DNA from: Hydrogenophaga sp. PAMC20947
GTDB lineage: Bacteria; Pseudomonadota; Gammaproteobacteria; Burkholderiales; Burkholderiaceae_C
NCBI RefSeq assembly: GCF_004795855.1
Contig: NZ_CP039252.1
Span: 1,364,001 to 1,428,000 of the forward strand
Direction of reading: 5' to 3'
Length of the DNA: 64,000 bases
The notes under the pieces are model-generated. The model had not been told where the DNA came from. It did not search any database and was given only the letters and a program-made list of their open reading frames with translations. Within the stretch, counting starts at the first letter, position 1, and each line of letters opens with the position of its first letter. Position numbers and translations under genes: made by a program. This document shows positions 26,643-36,000 of this stretch, piece after piece.

Positions 26643-27965
26643 TCAGTCAGGCTGAGCAGCCCGGACCCGGACGGGAGGCAAGGCCATGACAAACGTCGAT
26701 CCACGCCCGATCTCGCTTTGAATATCAATCTGGCCGCCATGCCGTTGCACCACATGCTTCACAATGGCCAGGCCCAACCCAGTGCCCCCGGTTTCGCGTG
26801 AGCGGCTCCGGTCCACGCGGTAGAACCGTTCGGTCAGGCGGGGCAAGTGTTCGGCAGCGATACCGTGGCCACCATCTGAGACAAAAAATTCGCCCCAGCC
26901 ATCCGACTCGCGCACGCGCCATCCGACGGTGATCGTGCCCCCGCCGGGGGTGTAGCGCACAGCATTGCTGAGCAGGTTCGACATCGCGCTGAGCAATTCG
27001 GTCTTGGAACCCGAAATCTTGAGTGCCTGACAAGTTTCGACCACGATCTCATGTGTCGGCTCTGCAATGGCTGCGCTCAACCCCCGTGCCTCCTGAACAA
27101 CATGGTTGAGGAGCTCGTCGGCCTCAGCCCAATCACCCTGCCCAGGCGCTGGACTGCCTTCCAGGCGAGAAAGCGTCAGGAGGTCGCTGACCAGGGTTTG
27201 CATACGTTGCGCCTGCTGGCTCATCAAGGCGAGGTAGCGCACGCGCTCCTCTTCGTCGAGCGGCAAACATTGCATGGTTTCGACGAACCCGCTGAGCACG
27301 GTCAGGGGCGTGCGGATTTCGTGCGAGACGTTGGCCACGAAGTCGCGCCGCATCGTTTCGGCCAATTGCACAGCAGTGACATCCCGCGAAATCATGAGCT
27401 TGCGCTTCTTGCCGTAAGGGTGCACCTGCAAGGAGATCTTCGACGGTTGCGACGGCCTCGGCCCCGGGCCATCTATTTGAATCTCGTGGCCGAAATTGCC
27501 GATGTCCATGTACGACACAAATGCTGGTGCACGCACCAGGTTGCGCACGTATTGACCGAGATCCCGCTGTGGATCAAATCCCAGGTGCGTGGCTGCGGTC
27601 AGGTTGGACCACTCGATGCGTCCGCTGGAATCCAGCAACACAACCCCATTGGGTGATGCCTGAATGGCGGCAAGAAAGTCCTCAAGCCGTGCGTCGCTGT
27701 TGCTGGCCTTTTTTTCCAGCTTTTTCACCAGCTTGCGGCTGCGCTCCAGCACCTCACCCCAGACACCCGAGAGCGCAGGAGGGCGCGACGTTTCGCCTTT
27801 GTTGAGCCAGGTCAGCACGCGTCTGGCGCGCAAGGCATCGAATGCAGACCACACCGTCGCGCCGGCCAGGGCGCCAAAGAAACTCCAGTTGGCGGAGTCA
27901 TGCGACCATCCCCACACTGCTCCAAGTACAACCAGGATCAGCAGCTCGACAACACGGCGGATCAT
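26643..27965 (-). CDS. phoR: Phosphate regulon sensor histidine kinase PhoR
   Basis: 440 residues. A short N-terminal membrane region (two hydrophobic segments within about 50 residues, no large periplasmic domain), a charged linker, a PAS domain (about 95-185, SPNGVVLLDSSGRIEWSN), HisKA with the phospho-His near 213 (NVSHEIRTPLTVLSGF), and HATPase_c (LLSNAVRYTPGGG, then TGGTGLGLAIVKHVV). This is the PhoR layout. It overlaps phoB by four bases (ATGA) and is last in the pst-pho operon. It phosphorylates PhoB when the Pst transporter signals low phosphate through PhoU. Confidence 0.94.
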   Translation of the reverse strand: MIRRVVELLILVVLGAVWGWSHDSANWSFFGALAGATVWSAFDALRARRVLTWLNKGETSRPPALSGVWGEVLERSRKLVKKLEKKASNSDARLEDFLAAIQASPNGVVLLDSSGRIEWSNLTAATHLGFDPQRDLGQYVRNLVRAPAFVSYMDIGNFGHEIQIDGPGPRPSQPSKISLQVHPYGKKRKLMISRDVTAVQLAETMRRDFVANVSHEIRTPLTVLSGFVETMQCLPLDEEERVRYLALMSQQAQRMQTLVSDLLTLSRLEGSPAPGQGDWAEADELLNHVVQEARGLSAAIAEPTHEIVVETCQALKISGSKTELLSAMSNLLSNAVRYTPGGGTITVGWRVRESDGWGEFFVSDGGHGIAAEHLPRLTERFYRVDRSRSRETGGTGLGLAIVKHVVQRHGGQIDIQSEIGRGSTFVMALPPVRVRAAQPD

Positions 27966-28693
27966 GCTGCCGGGATGGATGGGCCTTGTACCGGTCGTCC
28001 AGATGTGTTGATGACGGTCAACCGGTAGCCCGCACCGCGCACGGTCTCCACCATGCTGGCAGCCTCGCCCAACGATTCCCTCAAACGTTTGACATGCACG
28101 TCCACTGTGCGCTCCTCGATAAAGACATGATCTCCCCAGATCTTGTCAAGCAGCGTACCACGGGTGTGAACCCGCTCAGCGTGTTTCATGAGGTAGTGCA
28201 ACAGCTTGAATTCCGTGGGCCCCAGTTTGAGTTCTTGGCCACGGAAGGTGATGCGGTAGGTTCCCGCATCCAGCGTGAGTTCGCCCACTTGCACCGAATC
28301 GTTGACGATCTCGGGCGCACGGCGGCGCAAGACGGCGCGGATCCGCGCCAGCAGCTCCTGGGTCGAAAAGGGCTTGGTGATGTAGTCGTCAGCACCGGCG
28401 TCCAGCCCCTGGACCTTGTCCGCCTCATCGCTGCGGGCGGTGAGCATCAGGATGGGAATGGTCTTGGTGCGCTCGTGTTTGCGCCAGCGGCGGGCCAGGG
28501 AAGCACCACTTTCACCCGGCAGCATCCAGTCGAGGAGGATGACATCAGGCAACACAGCATCAACCTCCCGCTGTGCGGCCTGACCATCAAAGACCACTGT
28601 CGGCGCAAAGCCGTTGTGGCGCAAATTGACGGCGATGAGTTCGGCGATGGCCGGCTCGTCTTCGACCACCAAAACGCGAGGCAATTTTTTCAT
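27962..28693 (-). CDS. phoB: Phosphate regulon response regulator PhoB
   Basis: 243 residues from the ATG at 28693. Receiver domain with the phosphoacceptor Asp in DVILLDWMLPGESG and the conserved Lys in DDYITKPFS, then a winged-helix domain of OmpR/PhoB type (LKLGPTEFKLLHYLMKH, and VDVHVKRLRESLG near the end). It should bind the Pho boxes seen at 33446-33463 and 42815-42832. Follows phoU and is coupled to phoR. Confidence 0.96.
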   Translation of the reverse strand: MKKLPRVLVVEDEPAIAELIAVNLRHNGFAPTVVFDGQAAQREVDAVLPDVILLDWMLPGESGASLARRWRKHERTKTIPILMLTARSDEADKVQGLDAGADDYITKPFSTQELLARIRAVLRRRAPEIVNDSVQVGELTLDAGTYRITFRGQELKLGPTEFKLLHYLMKHAERVHTRGTLLDKIWGDHVFIEERTVDVHVKRLRESLGEAASMVETVRGAGYRLTVINTSGRPVQGPSIPAA

Positions 28694-28781
28694 GGCGTTG
28701 TGCTCTTTCCTGTGATCCTTCTGGCGCGTCGGCCAACGCTTGTTTTGCGCAGCAAGCCCAATTGCCGTTGGTATCCGATCA

Positions 28782-29483
28782 TCATCGAATAACCGACTCC
28801 ACCTGATCGATCGAGATGTGTCGTACATCTTCGCCTTTGACCACAAAGATGATCTGTTCAGCGATGTTCTTGGCGTGATCGCCCACCCGCTCAAGCGATT
28901 TGGCCAGGAACAGCAAATTCAGGCTCGGAGAAATCGTGCGCGGATCTTCCATCATGTAGGTGATGAGCTTGCGAAGGAAACCGTCGTACTCCACGTCAAT
29001 TTCGTCGTCCTGTTTGATGATGGCCAGCGCCATATTCGTGTCCAGGCGGGCGAAGGAGTCCAGTGTTTTGCGCAGCATGCCGGCGGCGAGGTCCGCGGCC
29101 AGACGCAACTCGGAGACCGGTAGCGAACGCGGCGAACCACTTTCAATGATGGATTTGACCATGCGCGCGATGCGTGCGATCTCATCACCCGCACGCTCCA
29201 GATTTTGCGTGATTCGGGAAATCGCCACCAAAAAGCGCAGATCCCGTGCGGTGGGTTGGCGGCGGCCAATCGTAGAGATGATTTCCTGATCGATATTCAC
29301 CTCCATCTGGTTGATGCGTTGCTCGGTCTCCAACACCTGCTCTGCGGTCTCCTGACTCATGTGGATGAGGGCATAGACCGCCTGGTGCAACTGGGACTCA
29401 ATCAGTCCGCCCATTTCCAGCACATGGGTGGAAATGGAGTTGAGCTCGGAGTCGAACTGACTGGAAATGTGTTTATCGCCCAT
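28782..29483 (-). CDS. phoU: Phosphate signalling protein PhoU
   Basis: 233 residues from the ATG at 29483 (MGDKHISSQFDSELNSIS), normal length; the longer frame is not conserved. Two three-helix PhoU repeats; metal-binding-type motifs EINMEV-like and ERAGDEIARIARM, then ERVGDHAKNIAEQ in the second repeat. PhoU links Pst transport to PhoR and keeps the regulon off in high phosphate. Lies between pstB and phoB. Confidence 0.95.
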   Translation of the reverse strand: MGDKHISSQFDSELNSISTHVLEMGGLIESQLHQAVYALIHMSQETAEQVLETEQRINQMEVNIDQEIISTIGRRQPTARDLRFLVAISRITQNLERAGDEIARIARMVKSIIESGSPRSLPVSELRLAADLAAGMLRKTLDSFARLDTNMALAIIKQDDEIDVEYDGFLRKLITYMMEDPRTISPSLNLLFLAKSLERVGDHAKNIAEQIIFVVKGEDVRHISIDQVESVIR

Positions 29484-29562
29484 GGGTTTTTCCCTGTTTG
29501 GCCTGTGGCCGCTGAACCGCGCCCACAGAACCGTGTTGGTTGAATCGGTGTCGGGTCGCGCG

Positions 29563-30351
29563 TCAGCCAAAACGGCCGGTGATGTAGTCTTCGGTCGCGG
29601 TTTGGGTTGGCTTGAAGAAGATCTGTTCGGTCGACCCAAATTCGATCAGTTCCCCTAGGTACATATAAGCCGTGTAGTCACTGCAACGCGCGGCCTGCTG
29701 CATGTTGTGCGTGACGATGGCAATGGTGTAATCCTGTTTAAGCTCGTGCACCAACTCTTCAACCTTGCCGGTTGAAATAGGATCGAGCGCGGAAGTGGGC
29801 TCGTCAAGCAACAAGACCGACGGTTTGACCGCGACGCTGCGAGCGATGCACAGGCGTTGCTGCTGACCACCCGACAGCGAGAGACCGCTCTGGTTCAATT
29901 TGTCTTTGACCTCGCCCCACAGCGCTGCTTTGGAAAGCGCCCACTCCACGCGGTCGTCCATTTCGCTGGCGCTAAGGCTTTCATACAGCTTCACACCAAA
30001 GGCGATGTTGTCGTAAATCGACATAGGGAACGGTGTGGGTTTCTGGAACACCATACCAATGCGCGCACGCAGCAAGTTGATGTCTTGCTTGGGGTCCAGA
30101 ATGTTCTGGCCATAAAAATTGATTTCACCCTCAGCGCGCTGGCCCGGGTACAGACTGTACATGCGGTTGAGTGTGCGCAACAAGGTGGATTTCCCGCAGC
30201 CAGACGGCCCAATAAAGGCCGTGACCTTGCGTTCCTCGATGCCGAGGTTCACGTTCTTCAACCCTTGAAATTTTCCGTAAAAGAAATTCAGGTTGCGCAG
30301 TTCCAGCGCGTTGGGGTTCTTGGGCAGCGGTTGGGTTGCCGTAGCGGACAT
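29563..30351 (-). CDS. pstB: Phosphate ABC transporter ATP-binding protein PstB
   Basis: 262 residues from the ATG at 30351. Walker [20 protein letters not shown], signature [14 protein letters not shown], Walker [14 protein letters not shown] and switch His in [15 protein letters not shown]. The [16 protein letters not shown] segment is typical of PstB. Fourth gene of the pst operon. Confidence 0.97.
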   Translation of the reverse strand: MSATATQPLPKNPNALELRNLNFFYGKFQGLKNVNLGIEERKVTAFIGPSGCGKSTLLRTLNRMYSLYPGQRAEGEINFYGQNILDPKQDINLLRARIGMVFQKPTPFPMSIYDNIAFGVKLYESLSASEMDDRVEWALSKAALWGEVKDKLNQSGLSLSGGQQQRLCIARSVAVKPSVLLLDEPTSALDPISTGKVEELVHELKQDYTIAIVTHNMQQAARCSDYTAYMYLGELIEFGSTEQIFFKPTQTATEDYITGRFG

Positions 30352-30396
30352 GGTGGTGTTCTTTCGAAAGACGGTCAAAGACGGTGTGGGGGCAGA

Positions 30397-31281
30397 TCAG
30401 GAAGGCTTCTTCTCGCGCAGGTACACGCGGGCCACCACGTTGAGCAGCAGCACGGAAAGCGTGACCAACAAGGCGCCTGCCCAGGCCAGACGGTTCCAGT
30501 TGTCGTATGGGCTCATGGCGAACTGAAAAATCACAACAGGCAGGTTGGCCATGGGCCTGCTCATGTCGGTGCTGAAGAACTGGTTGTTCAAGGCTGTGAA
30601 CAGCAAGGGGGCGGTTTCACCGCTGATGCGCGCGATGGCCAGCAACAAGCCGGTCATCACGCCGCTCTTGGCCGCACGCAGTGTGATCAATGTTGAGACT
30701 TTCCAACGGGGAGCGCCCAGGGCAAACGCGGCTTCGCGCAGACTGCCGGGCACCAGGCGCAACATGTTCTCAGTGGTGCGAACCACCACGGGCACCGCAA
30801 TCAGGGACAGCGCCAGCGAGCCCGCCCAGCCCGAGAACCCGCCCATGGTGGCCACGGCGATGGCGTAAACAAAAAGCCCCAGCACGATCGAAGGCGCTGA
30901 CAACATGATGTCGGTCACGAATCGGGTCAGCTCGGCGGTGCTGCTTTCGTCGCCGTATTCGGCCAGGTACACGCCAGCCAAAATACCAATCGGGGTCGAC
31001 ACGAGCACCGAGAAGCCCACCATCATCAAGCTGCCCACGATCGCGTTGGCCAATCCACCTCCATCGGTGCCTGGTGCCGGGGTGGACTGGGTCAAGAGGT
31101 TCCAGTCCAACGCCGCCAACCCCTTGCTGAACAGCACCATCAGGATCCACAGCAAGACGGCAAGGCCCAGTGCCATCGACCCCATTGACAGCGTGAGCCC
31201 CAGAGAATTGCTCAGTCGGCGCCGACGGTACAAAGCTTCATTGATGGGCATGGATGGGGACGTTTTTATAGGGTGGTTCAT
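30397..31281 (-). CDS. pstA: Phosphate ABC transporter permease PstA
   Basis: 294 residues from the ATG at 31281, which overlaps the pstC stop by one base (TAATG). About six membrane helices; the permease EAA-like loop contains [19 protein letters not shown], which contacts PstB. Inner-membrane half of the phosphate channel with PstC. Confidence 0.95.
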   Translation of the reverse strand: MNHPIKTSPSMPINEALYRRRRLSNSLGLTLSMGSMALGLAVLLWILMVLFSKGLAALDWNLLTQSTPAPGTDGGGLANAIVGSLMMVGFSVLVSTPIGILAGVYLAEYGDESSTAELTRFVTDIMLSAPSIVLGLFVYAIAVATMGGFSGWAGSLALSLIAVPVVVRTTENMLRLVPGSLREAAFALGAPRWKVSTLITLRAAKSGVMTGLLLAIARISGETAPLLFTALNNQFFSTDMSRPMANLPVVIFQFAMSPYDNWNRLAWAGALLVTLSVLLLNVVARVYLREKKPS

Positions 31282-32279
31282 TACAGGCCCTTGGCTTTTT
31301 CGCTGCGCAGCATCATCCACTTGGCCAGGGCCAGCACGATGAAGGTGATCACAAACAAAAGGAATCCCAATGCAAACAGCGCATTGATGTGCATGTCAGC
31401 CGCTTCGCCAAACTCGTTGGCCAAAGTGGATGCGATCGAGGTACCCGGCGAAAACAGCGAGCCGGGCAAGCGGTTGGCGTTGCCAATGACGAAGGTCACG
31501 GCCATGGTTTCTCCCAGGGCACGCCCCAGACCCAACATCACGCCGCCGATCACGCCCTTCTGGGTGTAAGGCAAGACCACGCGGCGCACAACTTCCCACG
31601 TGGTGCAGCCCAGCCCGTAGGCCGATTCGCGGAGGATTGGTGGCACGATCTCAAAAACATCGCGCATCACAGCAGCAATGAACGGCAACACCATGAACGC
31701 CAGCACGATGCCAGCCGCCAGGATGCCGTACCCACTGGTGCTGCCGCCAAACAGGAAGCCGATCAATGGCATCGAACCCAACAGCTCTTGTGCAGGCACC
31801 TGAAAGTGGTCTGCGAACAAGGGAGCAAACACGAACAGGCCAAACATGCCGTAGATGATGGAGGGCACCGCGGCGAGCAGCTCAACAGCCGTGCCCAACG
31901 GGCGGCGCAGCCAAGCGGGGCAGTTTTCCGTCAGGAACAAGGCAATGCCGAAGGCCAGTGGCACAGCGATTAACAGCGCGATGCCTGCGCTGGCCAAGGT
32001 GCCAACGATGGCAATGGCGGCGCCAAACTCCTCGTTGACGACGTCCCACTCGACGCGCCAGATAAAGTTCAGGCCAAACTTCTGAAACGCCGGCCAAGCG
32101 TTGATGAACAGCGAAACGATGATGCCTGTCAGGGCCACCAGAACCAAGAGCGAGAAGCCCTGGGTGATGCGGTGGAAGAAAACATCTTGCAGCCGCTGCC
32201 GCTTGGCGATGTTCACCATCTCCGGGTTGCCTGTTTCAGCAGGCATTGAGGGCGCACTCATGGTGTTTTCCAGATTCAT
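31281..32279 (-). CDS. pstC: Phosphate ABC transporter permease PstC
   Basis: 332 residues. Six-helix permease with a soluble N-terminal tail; the EAA-like loop reads [19 protein letters not shown]. The segment [20 protein letters not shown] is characteristic of PstC. Second gene of the operon, 78 bases after pstS, with a strong hairpin in that gap. Confidence 0.95.
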   Translation of the reverse strand: MNLENTMSAPSMPAETGNPEMVNIAKRQRLQDVFFHRITQGFSLLVLVALTGIIVSLFINAWPAFQKFGLNFIWRVEWDVVNEEFGAAIAIVGTLASAGIALLIAVPLAFGIALFLTENCPAWLRRPLGTAVELLAAVPSIIYGMFGLFVFAPLFADHFQVPAQELLGSMPLIGFLFGGSTSGYGILAAGIVLAFMVLPFIAAVMRDVFEIVPPILRESAYGLGCTTWEVVRRVVLPYTQKGVIGGVMLGLGRALGETMAVTFVIGNANRLPGSLFSPGTSIASTLANEFGEAADMHINALFALGFLLFVITFIVLALAKWMMLRSEKAKGL

Positions 32280-32304
32280 AAAATTCCCTGAGAAGCGATG
32301 TCAA

Positions 32305-32335
32305 GGCGCCGGATCGATTGATTCCATCCGGCGCC
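32305..32335 (-). promoter_or_regulatory. Intercistronic stem-loop between pstS and pstC
   Basis: GGCGCCGGAT (32305-32314) pairs perfectly with ATCCGGCGCC (32326-32335) over an 11-base loop. No T-tract follows on the minus strand, so it looks like a 3'-stabilising or attenuating stem for pstS mRNA rather than a full terminator. Confidence 0.6.
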
Positions 32336-32357
32336 CCAAGGGCAGTCAGTGGCCCGG

Positions 32358-33392
32358 TTACTTCTGAATCTGTGTCCAGACTTTGGCGCGGATTGCGCTG
32401 GTCAAGGTATCGGGCAGTGGCACATAGTCCAGTTCGCTGGCCATTTGTTTGCCACTCTTGAACGCCCAGTCAAAGAACTTCAAGACTTCGGCGGACTGCG
32501 CTTTGTCCGTCGGGTTCTTGTACATCAGGATGAAAGATGCGGTGCTGATGGGCCAGCTTTCTGCGCCCTTGGCGTTGACCATCGAGATGCCCATGCCGGG
32601 CACGCTGAACCAATCTGCGCCCGCGGCTGCGGCAGCGAAAGTCTTGTCGTCTGGGCTGACATACTTGCCATCGGCGTTTTGCAACTGCATGAAGTTCATG
32701 TTGTTCTTCTTCACGTAGGCGTACTCCACGTAACCCACCGCGCCTTTGACACGGTTCACATTGGCGGCCACGCCTTCGTTGCCCTTGCCACCCACCGAGC
32801 TCTCAGCAGGCCATTTCACCGCAGCGCCTTTGCCTACTTTGCTGGCAAAATCTGTGCTTACAGCGGCGAGGTAGTCGGTGAAGTTGAAGGTCGTGCCCGA
32901 GCCGTCGGCGCGGTGCACGACGGTGATCGAGGTCGATGGGAGGGTCTTGCCGGGGTTCAGGGCGGCCAGCTTGGCATCGTTCCACTTGGTGATGTTGCCC
33001 AGGAAAATGTCAGCCAGCACAGGGCCGGTCACGCGCAGCTCGCCGGGCTTGAAGCCTTCCAGGTTCAACACCGGCACGGTGCCACCCACGATGGCAGGAA
33101 ACTGAACCATGCCTTCTTTATCGAGGTCATCGCCGCTGACTGGCGCATCCGACGCGCCAAATGCAACAGTTTTTGCCTTGATCTGCTTGATGCCACCGGA
33201 AGAACCGATGGATTGGTAATTCATGGCATTGCCCGTGGCGGTTTTGTAGGCTTCGCCCCATTTGCTGTACACGGGGAAAGGAAACGAAGCGCCTGCGCCG
33301 GTGAAATCGGCGGCAACGGCAGTGCCCATGGCCAGAGAAGCCAAGGCGGCGGCAGCGACGGTTTTGAGAAGGGTGCGTTTGGTATTCATCAT
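32358..33392 (-). CDS. pstS: Phosphate ABC transporter substrate-binding protein PstS
   Basis: 344 residues from the first of two adjacent ATG codons (33392 or 33389). A Sec signal peptide ends at GTAVAAD (about residue 28). Phosphate-binding motifs: TGAGASFPFPVYSKW, IGSSGGIKQI, FGASDAPVSGDDL and HRADGSGTTFNFTDYL. Periplasmic phosphate receptor. First gene of pstSCAB-phoU-phoBR, with a Pho box and a -10 just upstream. Confidence 0.97.
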   Translation of the reverse strand: MMNTKRTLLKTVAAAALASLAMGTAVAADFTGAGASFPFPVYSKWGEAYKTATGNAMNYQSIGSSGGIKQIKAKTVAFGASDAPVSGDDLDKEGMVQFPAIVGGTVPVLNLEGFKPGELRVTGPVLADIFLGNITKWNDAKLAALNPGKTLPSTSITVVHRADGSGTTFNFTDYLAAVSTDFASKVGKGAAVKWPAESSVGGKGNEGVAANVNRVKGAVGYVEYAYVKKNNMNFMQLQNADGKYVSPDDKTFAAAAAGADWFSVPGMGISMVNAKGAESWPISTASFILMYKNPTDKAQSAEVLKFFDWAFKSGKQMASELDYVPLPDTLTSAIRAKVWTQIQK

Positions 33393-33429
33393 GGTCCTTG
33401 CGGTGGGTGATAGAAGATTCACAACCCGG

Positions 33430-33463
33430 ACTCTAGGATGGCAATGTGACATCCTTGTGACAA
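33430..33463 (-). promoter_or_regulatory. Pho box and -10 of the pst operon
   Basis: On the minus strand TGTCAC occurs twice with an 11-base period (plus-strand GTGACA at 33457-33462 and 33446-33451). Ten bases after the second repeat comes TAGAGT (33430-33435) as a -10. This is the PhoB activator geometry, where the box replaces the -35. Confidence 0.85.
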
Positions 33464-33525
33464 ATCAAAGACCAAGCGGTTTCACAACAGGCCTCTCCCC
33501 CGCCATTCAGGCGCCGGTGCGCCTC

Positions 33526-34104
33526 TCAAACCATCAGCTGGGCCATTGCCCCGACGTCTTCCGGGAACAGCTGCCCTTTCTCGGCCAGCAACAACCGCCC
33601 GTCCCGCCCACACAAAAGCGTGATGGGCAATCCCTTGGGCTTGGGAAAGCCGCGGCGCCACTCAGGACTCGCCCAGGCTGTCGGAAACGTATAGCCCTTT
33701 TGGATCAAATATGCAGAAGCGAGCTCTGGCTTGCGGTCGATGGACAAAGCCAGCATCTGCAGGCCTTTGCTGCGTTGTTGCTGCCAGAGTTTCTCCATGC
33801 TTGGGCTTTGCAAAGCACAAAACGGGCAAGTACTGGACCACCAGTACACCAGCAGGAACTGGCCCGCACTCTGGGCAGGTTCATACACTGTATTGTTCAG
33901 GAGCCTCACGCTCGGCACCTGCAGCTGACGCCCCAAGGCCGGCATGGGCGGCGCCTGTGCCTCTTCTGCCGCAGCCGATACAGCCTGCGCCATCGCCCGT
34001 CCCACCCACCCGAACGCAGCGGCGCCGGCACTGCCCTGCATCCAGCGTCGGCGCGTCCATCCTGGGTCTGACGGGCCATCTTCCTTTGAAGTTAAACGTT
34101 TCAC
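33526..34104 (-). CDS. TlpA-like thioredoxin-fold protein, exported
   Basis: 192 residues. N-terminal TRRRWMQGSAGAAAFGWVGRA (one residue trimmed here: TRRRWMQGSAGAAAFGWVGR) looks like a Tat-type or Sec export signal. The redox motif is STCPFC with Cys93 and Cys96, in a TlpA/ResA-like fold (FLLVYWWSSTCPFCALQSP). A conserved Pro occurs in KGLPITLL. Likely a periplasmic thiol-disulfide oxidoreductase; the partner is unknown. It lies upstream of pstS in the same direction but outside the Pho-box promoter. Confidence 0.8.
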   Translation of the reverse strand: MKRLTSKEDGPSDPGWTRRRWMQGSAGAAAFGWVGRAMAQAVSAAAEEAQAPPMPALGRQLQVPSVRLLNNTVYEPAQSAGQFLLVYWWSSTCPFCALQSPSMEKLWQQQRSKGLQMLALSIDRKPELASAYLIQKGYTFPTAWASPEWRRGFPKPKGLPITLLCGRDGRLLLAEKGQLFPEDVGAMAQLMV

Positions 34105-34228
34105 GGAATACCTCTGCTAATGTGAAAATGACGCTCAAAGTGTGCCATCAAAGGTGAGCAGGCGGAGTGCGGCGCGCCCATTTTGACGGGCATGAATCGG
34201 GCATGCGTCACAATCGGTTCCTAAGCCC

Positions 34229-34415
34229 GGAGTGGGTGTTCAAAATTGCACGTGTCGCACATGTGTCAGAAACGGGATGACAACTACGCCCGGATAGCCT
34301 TGGAGGCCGCCGCACCCAACCGGGACGGCCTACCTGGCGGCCCCTGCAAGCAGGGGTTTGCGCCCCGATCTTCTGTCCCCGCCTGGCCAGCAGCGTGAAT
34401 TTTGAACAACCCTCC
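34229..34415. repeat. About 187-base element bounded by an imperfect 22-24-base inverted repeat
   Basis: The 343-base spacer between tlpA-like and ppx has no gene. Its ends at 34229-34252 and 34394-34415 are inverted copies (core TGTTCAAAATT-(G)-CACG, outer GGAG). Inside are further stems: AGGCCG 34304-34309 with CGGCCT 34326-34331, and CCCCTG-CAAG-CAGGGG at 34341-34356. TTGACG at 34183 and CACAAT at 34209 lie just outside (20-base spacing, suboptimal). It could be a structured non-coding RNA, a structured ppx leader or a small mobile repeat. Confidence 0.5.
34253..34270 (+). promoter_or_regulatory. Weak Pho-box-like direct repeat upstream of ppx
   Basis: TGTCGC at 34253 and TGTCAG at 34264 have the 11-base period of Pho boxes, but no good -10 follows at the expected 10 bases. 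It lies inside the inverted-repeat element. Confidence 0.25.
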
Positions 34416-34436
34416 AAGGTCTCCTCGTTGTTCCGA

Positions 34437-34454
34437 GGGGCATTTGGATGCCCC
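34437..34454 (+). promoter_or_regulatory. Perfect hairpin overlapping the possible ppx start
   Basis: GGGGCAT (34437-34443), TTGG, ATGCCCC (34448-34454). The right arm begins with the upstream candidate ATG of ppx and the left arm holds part of its Shine-Dalgarno GAGGGG (34435-34440), so folding would hide both. Confidence 0.4.
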
Positions 34455-35959
34455 GTACGCCACCTTACTTCTGCATGCAAAACGGAACCCTCCTGGCCGC
34501 TCTCGATTTAGGCTCCAACAGCTTCAGGCTGGAGATTGGACGCTTCCATTCGGGCCATATCGAGCGGGTTGAATATCTCAAGGAAACCGTCCGCCAGGGC
34601 AGCGGGCTGGACGAAAATAAAGTACTCAGTCAGGCCGCCATGCAACGGGGCTGGGACTGCCTATCCCGGTTTGCCGAGCGCCTTCATGGGTTCAAAAAAG
34701 CGCAAGTCCGGGCGGTAGCCACCCAAACACTGCGCGAAGCACGCAACCGGGACGAGTTCCTGAGCAAGGCCCAGTCCATCCTGGGCTTTGCCATCGAGGT
34801 GGTTTCGGGTCAGGAAGAAGCCCGACTCATCTACCAAGGAGTGTCTCGCCTCTTGCCCCAGTCCGAAGAACGGCGTCTGGTGGTTGATATTGGTGGTCGC
34901 TCGACCGAAATGATCCTGGGTCAAGGCTACGTGCCTCGCAGGATGGAGTCCTACCGACTGGGCAGCGTGGCATGGTCAACCAAGTACTTTCCCAAAGGTC
35001 AATTCACGGCAACAGCCTTCAAGACAGCCGAAATCGCAGCCAAGGCCGTGCTGGATGAAGCGCTGGACCTCTTCCCCCCTTCGGAGTGGAATGTGGCCTA
35101 CGGATCCTCTGGCACCGTGGGCGCGGTCGCAGACGCGCTCGCTGCCAATGGCTGGGCTTCCGGGGTGGTAACGCGATCGGGACTGGACTGGCTGGTCGAA
35201 AAGCTGATCAAGTTCGGCCACGTCGACAATCTCCGCATGGAGGGCGTCAAGGAAGACCGCCGCCCGGTGATTGGCGGTGGCGTCAGCGTACTGCGCGCTA
35301 TTTTTGACCTGTTTGGCATTGAACAAATGGTGCCCACCCAGGGTGCCTTGCGCCAGGGCGCCTTGTTCGACCTGATCGACAGGGAGACGCACGGTGGCGA
35401 TGTGCGCGAGCGCACCGTGCGTTGGCTCGCCGAACGCTTTTCCATTGACGAGGCCCAGGCGCAACGCGTCAGCGAAGTCAGTGCAGCGCTGTTCACCCAG
35501 ATCGCTGCGCCTGGCGAGTTCAATGAGCGCTATTCACAAAAGCTGGCCTGGGCGGCGCGACTGCATGAGGTCGGCACCCACATTTCACACGACCGCTCCT
35601 ACCACCATGGCGCCTACATCCTCGACAACGTGGATGCGCCAGGTTTTTCGTTCCACGAACTGCACCGGATGAGCCAGCTGGTATTGGGACAGCGCGGCAA
35701 ACTGCGCAAGCTGGAAGCGGCCATGACCGATGAGCTGTTTGTCAAACAGCTGATCAGCTTGCGACTGGCGGTTTTGCTGTGCCACGCTCGTCAGTTGCCA
35801 GAGCACCAGTCGGTGAAGCTGGGCTTTCGCGCAGGGGCATTCAAGCTCACGACCAACCCCGGTTGGGCCAAGCGCTACCCCCAGTCGGCCTGGTTGCTGG
35901 GCGAAGAAGTTCAGGCTTGGCAAAAAACAGCCTGGAAGTTCAGCGCAGACCTGCGCTGA
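34448..35959 (+). CDS. ppx: Exopolyphosphatase (Ppx/GppA family)
   Basis: 503 residues from the ATG at 34448, chosen because GAGGGG stands seven bases upstream; the ATG at 34475 (MQNGTLLAALDLGSNSFRLE) is equally plausible and gives 494. Actin-like phosphatase: phosphate loop LAALDLGSNSFRLEIGR, second loop VDIGGRSTEMILG, then GSSGTVGAVADAL. The C-terminal HD-like half has KLAWAARLHEVGTHISHDRSYHHGAYI. It releases phosphate from polyphosphate ends or acts on pppGpp. It neighbours the pst-pho operon and ppk. Confidence 0.92.
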   Translation: MPRTPPYFCMQNGTLLAALDLGSNSFRLEIGRFHSGHIERVEYLKETVRQGSGLDENKVLSQAAMQRGWDCLSRFAERLHGFKKAQVRAVATQTLREARNRDEFLSKAQSILGFAIEVVSGQEEARLIYQGVSRLLPQSEERRLVVDIGGRSTEMILGQGYVPRRMESYRLGSVAWSTKYFPKGQFTATAFKTAEIAAKAVLDEALDLFPPSEWNVAYGSSGTVGAVADALAANGWASGVVTRSGLDWLVEKLIKFGHVDNLRMEGVKEDRRPVIGGGVSVLRAIFDLFGIEQMVPTQGALRQGALFDLIDRETHGGDVRERTVRWLAERFSIDEAQAQRVSEVSAALFTQIAAPGEFNERYSQKLAWAARLHEVGTHISHDRSYHHGAYILDNVDAPGFSFHELHRMSQLVLGQRGKLRKLEAAMTDELFVKQLISLRLAVLLCHARQLPEHQSVKLGFRAGAFKLTTNPGWAKRYPQSAWLLGEEVQAWQKTAWKFSADLR

Positions 35960-36000
35960 AAACAAGGCTTGAGGTTCGTCCTGAAACTGGTGAGCGCAAG

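Noticed and set aside
34222..34417. 6S RNA
   Set aside because: Size and end-pairing fit, but the conserved central-bubble motifs were not recognised and the usual zapA neighbourhood is absent; kept only as an undefined structured element.
34208..34480. 90-residue minus-strand ORF in the tlpA-ppx spacer
   Set aside because: No family resemblance, no ribosome-binding site, and it overlaps the inverted-repeat element and the ppx start.
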